From the NCBI GenBank assembly GCA_037349315.1, contig JBAIAC010000059.1, positions 25,390,501 to 25,454,500 on the forward strand: DNA of 64,000 nt, read 5' to 3'. This DNA is from Chelydra serpentina (Eukaryota; Chordata; Testudines; Chelydridae). A program made the translations under genes and the position numbers. The notes beneath the pieces are model-generated. The model did not search any database, was not told the origin of the DNA, and saw nothing but the letters and a program-made list of their open reading frames with translations. Shown here in pieces: positions 57,019 through 64,000 of this stretch. Position 1 is the stretch's first letter. Each line of letters starts with the position of its first letter.

Positions 57019-57788
57019 CTGCTACACTTCCGTAAACAGATACTGGACCTTCCCCTGTCCCTTTACACATGTCCCGTTGCCCATCCTCCCATTACCAACC
57101 GCCTTCCCCCTCCTTGGATCAACGCTGTAAAGTCACAATAAAGGAAAGATTTTTTTGTTTGAACCTGTTCCTGTACTTCTTCTTGGGTAATGATTATCAC
57201 CGTGTAGGCATACGGCGGTTGGGGGGCGGTTTGGTTGGGGGACACTTCCCTTCAAAGGGGAAGCTGTTGATCCTGCCCAAAGCGCAGTGCCAAGAGGTGT
57301 TCCGCTTGCTTAAAGGGACCATCAACCTCTCCTAATCCCATGTGTGTGTGGTGGTGTCTATGTGCCTTGTACGTATTGAGTATCGCCTACGGATCCCACA
57401 GTGCATTGATCTATCCAGCAGGCTACTGTCAGCCGCAAAAGATCAGCGACCACCCTCCCCAAACATACAGTGCACCACCCAACCCCCAACCCCACGTTTA
57501 GAACGTAGAAACCAGCACAACGAAGGAAAGGTGTGCTTAATGCATGCAATGTGTACTGTGCTTGTCACTTCAGCAGTTAACCTGTCTGCACCCTCATTTG
57601 TGCTCCCATTCTCTGCACTTAAAAACCATGTTAACCACTACCCAGAGATACAAACGGTCCCATTTAAAAGACTCAGGGAAACATCGGTGAACCAAAAAAC
57701 AAGATTTATTCAACAAAACAGTAACTTAACATGGAACCTGGGAAGGGAGGTGCTCAGGGGTGCTGCTGGATGGAGAGGAGGGAAAAGT

Positions 57789-60217
57789 CTATGGTTTTGG
57801 GAATGACAGCCTTCTGCTACTGCAGCGGTCTGCAGGGGTGGATTGAGTATTTCCACGCACCCTGGCTCCCCTTGTCCTAGTGACTTTTGGGGAGGAAGCC
57901 ACTGGACTTGGTGGCGGGTGAGGGCGGCTTGAAAGAACATACAGAGGCGCTCTTTCCTCATGTCTCCTGTCCTGGAGAACATCCACTAGGCGCCGGAGCG
58001 TGTCTGTTTGCTCCCTCATGATTCCCAGCATTGTTTGGGTCGCCTGCTGATCCTCCTGCCACCACCTGTCCTCGCGCGCTTCAGCCCTCTGCTCCCGTTC
58101 CCTGGCTGCTCGCTCGTACCGTGCGAAGTCCTCTCTGCGCTGTGCCGCCTCCCTCTGTGACAGCATCACTAATTCCGAGAACATGTCATCCCTGGTTCTC
58201 TTTTTGCGCCGCCTTATCTGGACTAGGCCATGGGTGGGAGAAGCACTGGTAGGGCGGGAGACAGTCACAGCTGTGGGATAAATGAAAGGGAGTGAATTCC
58301 TCAGAATGATACTTTTTCAAGAACAATGACCATACTCTTTCACCGTGAACAGGACCAAACACAGTGCCTATCACATGTACACGTACTACAAGGTCAAATA
58401 CTATGCCTTAAGGCTGAGTGAGTGTCTGGGGTCCCGGTATATGGATCACAGAAGCCTTGCCGTACACAGAAAATCACCTCTCTGAAAACCATGGTAAGGT
58501 GCTTACTTTGGACTGCTGCGAGATTGCTTCACAGCACTGCTCTACTCCCATGTCTCCCTCAGTGTTCCTGGCGGCGGTCAGTAACTGCTGCTGGCCAAAC
58601 CGATAATCTACGGCGGCTGTCCTAAACCCGCCCCCCGTCCGCGTTGCCGCTCCAGGGAACCAAAAATGCCCGCGAACCGCTCTGCGTGAACGGCTCGCCT
58701 ACCCTCCCCCCCCTCCGCGTGGCTGCTCTAGGGAATCAAAAATGCCCGCGAACCGCTCAGCGTGAACGGCTCGCCTACCCTTCCCCCCCCCTCAGCGTGG
58801 CCGCTCCAGGGAACCAAAAATGCCCGCGAACCGCTCTGCGTGAACGGCTCACCTACCCTCCCCCCCTCCGCGTGGCTGCTCTAGGGAATCAAAAATTCCC
58901 GCGAACCGCTCAGCGTGGACGGCTCGCCTACCCTTCCCCCCCCTCAGCGTGGCCGCTCCAGGGAACCAAAAATGCCCGCGAACCGCTCAGCATGAACGGC
59001 TCGCCTATCCTATCCCCGGTTTAGCGTTGCCGGTCCCCGGGACTGTCCCTACCCGCACACCGATATGTACTACTGGTTTTGCTCCCGACCCCCTACCACC
59101 ACGCGGTAACGTAAACAGCCGGGTGTCTGTCTGTAAGGGGAAAAGGAAGCATGCAGTATACTAATTACACCACTCATTCGAACCAGGACCCCATGACTGA
59201 TATCACTCTGATGAGGATTACGGAGACAGAGAAAATCTGCATGCTGAGTCAATGCAAGCAAACCCCGGGGCCGTATGCTGCCATGCTATGCAAGGCAATG
59301 ATACCAGAGTACCTGCTGCTCGCATGGCGCGGGAAAGTATCCTACCATGGAGGAGACAATAAGGCAGCTCTCCCAGTGAACGTGCTAAACAAGCTATCGC
59401 TGTACCTTCAAGACAGCTTCTCTGAGATCTCTGCTGGTGATTACACCTCTATCCCCATACATATTGACAGACTTTTCGAATAGTTGCATGGGAAAGCGAC
59501 TCCAAGGTGAAGCGCATAAGGCCAATGAAGCCACAGTTACAGAGCGCTAACACACCATAACTATTGTATTGAAAATAAATGTCTAAAACACTGACCTGAT
59601 GATTCTTCTCCTGATTCCTGGTCAGGAATGCTGGCTTGGGAGTGTTCGAAGGGCAGCGCAGTCAGGGTGAGGAATAGTTCCTGGCTGTCGGGGAAATCTC
59701 CAGGGTGACCGCTTTCGATTGCCTCGTCCCCCTGCCCTCCTTCCTCTTCTTCGCCGTCAGCGAAAACCTCCTCCGATGTGTCCGTAGAATGGACCCCGTC
59801 ATCGGTGTCCACGGATACTGGCGGGGTAGTTGTTGCCGCACCACCGAGCATGGCGTGCAGTGCCTCGTAAAATCGGCAAGTCTGAGGCGCTGAGCCGGAG
59901 CGTCCGTTGGACTCCTTGGTCTTTTGGTACGCCTGACGTAGCTCCTTGATTTTGACGCGGCACTGCGTAGCATCCCGGCTGTACCCTCTCTCCATCATAG
60001 CCTGTGAAATCTTCTTGTAAATTTTGGCATTCCGTCTTTTTGAACGGAGCTCGGCTAGGATCGATTCATCGCCCCACACAGCGATCAGATCCAAAACCTC
60101 ACGATCACTCCATGTTGGAGCTCTCTTTCTATTCAGTGATGGCATCGAAACCACCGCTGTAGAGCTCTGCATCATTGCCAGTGCTGCTGAGCTCGCCACT
60201 ATGTCCAAAGAGGACAT
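57789..60217 (-). CDS. Harbinger Myb/SANT-like DNA-binding protein, two exons, intact
   Basis: Exon 1 is complement 60217-59596 (ATG at 60217; 60175 or 60172 are alternatives) with donor CAG|GTCAGT. Exon 2 is complement 58270-57789 with acceptor TTATCCCACAG. The phase-1 junction rebuilds an open 367-aa frame. Exon 1 contains a Myb_DNA-bind_4 type domain (about residues 33-115: RAPTWSDREVLDLIAVWGDE, CRVKIKELRQAYQK, CRFYEALHAML) and an acidic tail. Exon 2 encodes a basic stretch (RRRKKRTRDDMFSE) and a long charged helix with heptad-like character (about residues 230-310). The family partner role is to bind transposon ends and help the transposase. It converges with the transposase gene; its poly(A) signal is at 57710-57705. 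No inactivating change is seen, so unlike the transposase it could still be made. Confidence 0.88.
58491..59483 (+). CDS. Third Harbinger gene (element 2), BEN-like small protein, antisense in Myb/SANT intron
   Basis: The proposed structure is ATG 58491-58493 in a good Kozak context (ACCATGG) directly followed by donor GTAAGG, intron 58494-59186 (693 bp, acceptor CGAACCAG), and exon 2 59187-59483 in phase 0, giving 99 aa. An alternative without splicing starts at ATG 59151. The protein begins MDPMTDITLMRI and contains TPGPYAAMLCKAM, AWRGKV, AALPVN and HIDRLFE before TAG. AATAAA at 59574-59579 lies between the stop and the antisense Myb/SANT donor. Length, predicted helices and conserved positions match the element 1 copy. 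A BEN-like fold is my reading of the pattern, not a search result. The whole gene lies within the Myb/SANT intron, on the opposite strand. Confidence 0.74.
58640..59025. repeat. Five-copy minisatellite, 75-78 bp unit
   Basis: The AAAAATGCCCGCGAACCGCT motif recurs at about 58662, 58738, 58816, 58891 and 58968. Units alternate between a CTCCAGGGAACC type and a CTCTAGGGAATC type, i.e. a dimeric higher-order repeat of about 153 bp. It lies in the intron of the third gene and of the antisense Myb/SANT gene. Confidence 0.9.
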
Positions 60218-60622
60218 GGGATTCAAAATGGCCACAGTGGAAAAAGCATTCAAATTTTCGCGGGGATTTCTCTGAGTGGCAGGTCAGAGCATCCGAGTAC
60301 ACAATACTGCCCTGAGCGTCCACCGAGTGGTGCACTGTGGGATAGCTCCCAGAGCTATTAGCGTCGAATTCCGTCCACAGTACCTCGCATTCGACATGCC
60401 CATTTCGAATTTGGCACTACTCCCCTCGTTAGGGTGGAGTACCGAAATCGATTCAAGGAGCCCTTAATGTCGAAATAAACTGCTTCCTAATGTGGACGGG
60501 TGAGGGATTAAATCGAGTTAACGCTGATAAATTCGACATAAAGTCCTAGTGTAGACCTGGCCTAAGAAAAAGCCCCAAATATCTGGACTGTCCCTATAAA
60601 ATCGGGACATCTGGTCACCCTA

Positions 60623-61494
60623 GCTCTCACACACAGCAACATCTGGCTCCCCTCCGGCTTTCATCACACCATGCCCAACCATCGAAACACTTGGTTTCAC
60701 TTCCCATTTCTCAGGCTTCTCTCAAAGGGGAGAGGAACCACCATTATACCCTCCGGGATTGTGACATGTATTTTCAGTGTAACCAACCCCAAGTGCTCAA
60801 AAATCATGAGAGCGTTACAAAAAAAAAATGCAATACACTTGGGCTCTTTTTCTTTGCCCGCTGAATTGCAACCTTGTCTATTACACTCAGGTCACATTTT
60901 CAATCTTGTCTCCACAATTATAGACACCCAGTTACTGAGATTCCCAGCTAATTACAAGAGTCACGAAGTTGGAAGGTTTTTATTGTTGTTTTTTAAACCC
61001 CCAAATTTCATGAGACTTACAAGAACTGGCAACATTGCCTTTGTCTCAGTGTAGCTGGTGATGGGCAGGGTCCTCTCCCAACCCCCAAGGTCAGCTCCAA
61101 GCAGCGAGATCAACAGAAAGGACATAAACCTGTATGTACGTTAGACAAAAGGTTGTGGTTAAAATGCAGTGATCTACTTCTGACCTAGGCCCCACTGAAG
61201 TCAATGGGAGTTTTACCAGGAGTGGGGCCAGAATTTCTCCCCTAATCTGGGCTCCTTTAAATAAAATAAAAATCCTAATATAGACAAACCCCAGGGAGGG
61301 TGCAGTTCACACCTTGCACAGCACTGTGCCTCAAATCAGTGTGCCTTTCACACCTGTTAAAGTGGTCAAGTTAAAGCCTACGCTCACTGCCTTGTCTAGA
61401 GCAGAGTTAACACAGAAGCTAACAGCTTCCAAATCCTAGTGTAGACAAGGCCTGTAAGGCTGAGACTTGATCTACATGTCAAAGTTATGTTGGC
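60623..61494. other. No gene recognised
   Basis: Ends with a TAGTGTAGACAAGGCC remnant (61437-61452) of a Harbinger-like terminus. Otherwise unassigned. Confidence 0.45.
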
Positions 61495-61879
61495 ATAATT
61501 ATTAGGGCTGTCAAGTGACTAAAAAAAATAATAATCGTGATTAATGGCACAATTAATCGCACTGTTAAACAATAATAGAATACAATGTATTTAAATGTTC
61601 TTGGATGTTTTCTACATTTTCAAATATATTGGTTTCAGTTACAACACAGAATACAAAGTGTACAGTGCTCACTCTATATGTATTTTGGATTACAAGTATT
61701 TGCACTGTAAAAAAATAGTATTTTTCAATTCACCTAATACAAGTACTGTAGTGCAATCTCTTTATCATGAAAGTTGAACTTATGTAGAATGTTAAAATTA
61801 AAAAAAAAAAAGGATTCAAAAATAAAACAATGTAAAATTTTAAAGCCTGCAAGTCCATTCAGTCCTATCTCGGCCAATC

Positions 61880-62075
61880 GCTAAGACAAACAAGTTTGTT
61901 TACATTTACAGGAGATAATGCTGCACACTTCTTGTTTACAATGTCAGCTGAATGTGAGAACAGACCTTTGCATGGCACTTTTGTAGCTGGCATTGCAAGG
62001 TATTTACACGCCAGATATGCTGAACATTTGTATGCCCCTTCATGCTTCAGCCGCCGTTCCAAAGGACATGCTTCC
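61880..62075 (-). pseudogene. hAT transposase C-terminal dimerisation region (left arm, inverted)
   Basis: Read on the minus strand, the frame contains KYLAMPATKVPCKGLFS, then DIVNKKCAALSPVNVNKLV. This is the hATC dimerisation signature of Ac/ZBED-type transposases (usual form VFS.AGDIV...LSPENV). It is a duplicate of the right-arm segment in opposite orientation and cannot encode a transposase alone. Confidence 0.8.
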
Positions 62076-62104
62076 ATGCTGATGACGCTTGTTAAAAAAA
62101 TAAT

Positions 62105-63447
62105 GTGTTAATTAAATTTGTAACTGAACTCCTTAGTGGAGAACTGTATATTCCCTGCTCTGTTTTACCCACATCCTGCCATATATTTCATGTTGTAGCA
62201 GTCTCGGATGATGACTCAGCACGTGCTGTTCATCTTAAAGACACTTTCACTACAGATTTGACAAAACACAAAGAAGGTACCAATGTGAGATTTCTAAAGA
62301 TAGCTACAGCACTCAACCCAAGGTTTAAGAATCTGAAGTGCCTTCCAAAATCTGAGAGGGACGAGGTGTAGAGCATGCTTTCAGAAGTCTTAAAAGAGCA
62401 ACACTCTGATACAGAAACTACATAACCCGAACCACCAAAAAAGAAAAATCAACTTTCTGCTGGTAGCACTGATTCAGCTAATGAAAATGAACACACGTCG
62501 GTCTACACTGCTTTGTATTGTTATTGAGCAGAACCTGTCATCAGCATGGACTCATATCCAGGGCCGGTGCAAGGATATTTTGCAACCTAGGCGAAAATTC
62601 CACTTTGCACCCACTCGCCGCACATTGGTTCATTGAGGGGCAAATCCCAACAAGCCTTTATAGACCCCAGTGGCCACCCTGCCCAGGGGCTGCTCCCCAG
62701 ACCAGGTTCCCCCCTCCCTGCCCCCATCCACTCCCTGCCACTTCCCACCCCCTAACTGCCCCCCTCAGTCCACCCCTTGTCTCCCCGCTCAGCTGCTGAG
62801 CAGGCAGCTGCCCGCCGCCCCCCAAATCTTGGCGCCCTAGGCGACCGCCTAGGGTCGCCTAGTGGGCGCACTGGCCCTGTGGCTCCCCCCTCGCCACGCT
62901 CGGGCTCTGCGGCTCCCGGGAGTGTGAGCCGCCGCCGCCCCTCCCAGGGGAGCCACAGAGCCCGAGCGCAGGGAGAGGGGAACCAGGGGGCACACGGGGG
63001 CTGGCGCCTGCATGCATCTGCTGCAGCCTGCAGGAGCCCCGGGGGGGAGTGAGGAAAGGGGCAGGCCGCAGCCTGGGCAGGAGGGGCAGGAGGCATGGCT
63101 GCTCCCCGCTAGGGGCGCTGCCGCCTTTGCAGGGCTGCTGCCCCCCCCATGCCGCGCTGGCTCCTCAATGGTTGGGGCTTGGCACCCCCAACCACTTGGC
63201 GCCATAGGCGACCGCCTAGTTTGCCTAGTGGTTGCACCGGCCCTGCTCATACCCCCTGAAGCATGAAGGGACATATGAATCTTCAGTGCATCTGGCACGT
63301 AAATATCTTGCGACACTGGCTACAACCGTGCCATGCAAATGTCTGTCCTCACTTTCAGGTGACATTGTAAACAAAAAGTGGGCAGCATTATCTCCTGCAA
63401 ATGTAAACAAACTTGTTTGTCTTAGCGATTGGCTGAACAAGAGGTAG
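62105..63447 (+). pseudogene. hAT (ZBED-type) transposase remnant, interrupted
   Basis: Plus-strand reading shows LKDTFTTDLTKH, then LKIATALNPRFKNLKCLPKS (62230-62355), a conserved block upstream of the dimerisation domain. Stops follow at 62368 and beyond. A 687-bp hAT (62559-63245) then splits the gene, and the hATC part resumes at about 63250 with KYLATLATTVPC, then GDIVNKKWAALSPANVNKL. The N-terminal BED finger and the first catalytic residues are absent from this copy. Confidence 0.8.
62559..63245. mobile_element. hAT non-autonomous element nested in the fold-back hAT
   Basis: 687 bp, CAGGGCCGGTGCAAGG to GGTTGCACCGGCCCTG, with flanks CTCATATC / CTCATACC (7 of 8). The interior is GC-rich and contains two copies of a TAGGCGACCGCCTAG palindrome (about 62837 and 63205). 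No coding capacity. Confidence 0.9.
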
Positions 63448-63948
63448 GACTGAGTTGACTTTCTAGGCTCTGAAGTTTTTCATTGTTTTGTTTTTGAGTG
63501 CAGTTATGTAACAACAAAAATCTACATTTGTAAGTTGCACTGTCACGATAAAGAGATTGCACTACGGTACTTGTATGAGGTGAATCGAAAAATACAATTT
63601 CTTTTGTCATTTTTAACACTGCAAATATTTATAATAAAAAATAATACACTTTGATTTCCTTTACAATACAGAATACAATATATATGAAAATGTAGAAAAA
63701 CATCCAAAATGTTTAATTAATTTCAATTGATATTCTACTGTTTAACAGTGTGATTAAAACTGTGATTAATCATGATTACTTTTTTTGAGTTAATTACATG
63801 ACTTAACTACAATTAATCAACAGCCCTAATAATTATATAGGGTGCTGGCCTGTCTCCCCCAAGAACAGGAAGGATTAATGCCACACCCATAGTCAGTTCA
63901 GGCCCTTCCTTCTGGGCACAGTTCTATTATTTAAACCAGTGACACTCA

Positions 63949-64000
63949 GGCCTTGGCTACACTCACGAGTTACAGTGCAATAAAACTGCCTGCAGCGCTG
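63949..64000. mobile_element. Start of another Harbinger-1 copy, cut by the window edge
   Basis: GGCCTTGGCTACACTCACGA and the bases after it (TTACAGTG...CTGCAGCGCTG) are the reverse complement of the right end of element 1 (45380-45434). The copy continues beyond the window. The preceding triplet is TCA rather than TAA/TTA. Confidence 0.85.

Larger units (their letters stand above)
55357..60562 (+). mobile_element. Full-length PIF/Harbinger DNA transposon (element 2)
   Basis: The 5,206-bp element has ends GGGTATGTCTACACTACGG and CTAGTGTAGACCTGGCC and the duplicated target TAA (55354-55356 and 60563-60565). It carries the same three genes in the same order and orientation as element 1, but the nucleotide sequence is very different, so it belongs to another Harbinger lineage. 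It sits inside a hAT MITE (55307-60622), which dates it after that MITE. It also contains a 77-bp minisatellite (58640-59025) within the third gene's intron. The transposase has a single in-frame TGA. The Myb/SANT gene and the third gene look intact. Confidence 0.95.
55307..60622. mobile_element. hAT MITE of the TAGGGTGACCAGA family, split by Harbinger element 2
   Basis: The left part (55307-55356, GCAAGTGTGAAAAATCGGGA...) and right part (60566-60622, ...CATCTGGTCACCCTA) join into one MITE when Harbinger element 2 and one TAA are removed. The left terminal repeat is missing or diverged. Flanks GCCCTCAC and GCTCTCAC match in 7 of 8 bases, as expected for a hAT duplication. Confidence 0.8.
61503..63828 (+). 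mobile_element. Fold-back hAT element with ZBED-type transposase remains
   Basis: Ends TAGGGCTGTCAAG and TCAACAGCCCTA; perfect 8-bp duplication ATAATTAT (61495-61502, 63829-63836), itself a palindrome. Without the nested hAT (62559-63245) the element is about 1.64 kb. Its arms are long inverted repeats of roughly 550 bp (61503 to about 62060, and about 63255 to 63828), each containing the hAT C-terminal dimerisation region. The centre holds a further transposase piece on the + strand. Confidence 0.85.

Noticed and set aside
58644..59024. Repeat-protein frame of 126 codons
   Set aside because: The frame is the 77-bp minisatellite itself, lying in an intron. Frame openness follows from the unit sequence.
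58640..59025. CRISPR-like array
   Set aside because: Units are directly adjacent without unique spacers, in vertebrate DNA; it is a minisatellite.

Overview
This is vertebrate nuclear DNA, most probably from a turtle. There is no bacterial gene organisation. Exons are short and have GT/AG borders. The repeat landscape is sauropsid: CR1 LINEs, and a tRNA-headed SINE (A box, B box, CR1-like tail) of the kind known from cryptodiran turtles. DNA transposons are very abundant. Species assignment is inference from repeat types.

Only one ordinary host gene can be read with confidence: a two-exon IFITM/CD225 gene (coding 32854-33099 and 34662-34835, + strand, 139 aa). It has an ISRE about 200 bp upstream of the ATG and a poly(A) signal at 35432. 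The rest of the window is transposable elements, often nested, separated by sequence in which I recognise no gene.

Layout. 1-6.5 kb: mostly unassigned, one SINE. 6.5-7.9 kb: CR1 with two nested DNA elements. 8.7-9.9 kb: solo-LTR-like element. 10.3-12.1 kb: two hAT-type elements. 14-16.1 kb: MIR-like SINE, tRNA SINE and a LINE 3' end with an open zinc-knuckle ORF. 17.4-22.2 kb: short hAT, then a minus-strand CR1 split by a 2.35-kb TG...CA element that carries a membrane-segment ORF. 23.8-27.5 kb: CpG-rich MITE, SINE and a triple nest (Harbinger > hAT > LTR-like). 28.1-31.4 kb: two hATs, one built of palindromic tandem units. 32.4-35.5 kb: IFITM with two hAT MITEs. 35.8-38.3 kb: tandemly structured hAT and CR1 tails. 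41.4-45.4 kb: full-length PIF/Harbinger element 1. 47.6-52.9 kb: hATs, SINEs and a solo-LTR-like element. 55.4-60.6 kb: full-length PIF/Harbinger element 2, inserted in a hAT MITE. 61.5-63.8 kb: fold-back hAT with a further hAT inside. 63.95 kb to the end: start of another Harbinger-1 copy.

The main find is in the two large Harbinger elements. Each has the expected DDE transposase gene (+) and a convergent two-exon Myb/SANT gene (-). Each also has a third, conserved gene on the + strand lying entirely inside the Myb/SANT intron, antisense to it. In both elements this third gene is best read as an exon ending exactly at ATG, a phase-0 intron, and a roughly 100-residue second exon resembling a BEN-type helical domain. 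The two proteins align without gaps over their N-terminal half although the surrounding DNA is highly diverged. Each transposase has one premature TGA and is otherwise open, so both elements look recently active or recently disabled.
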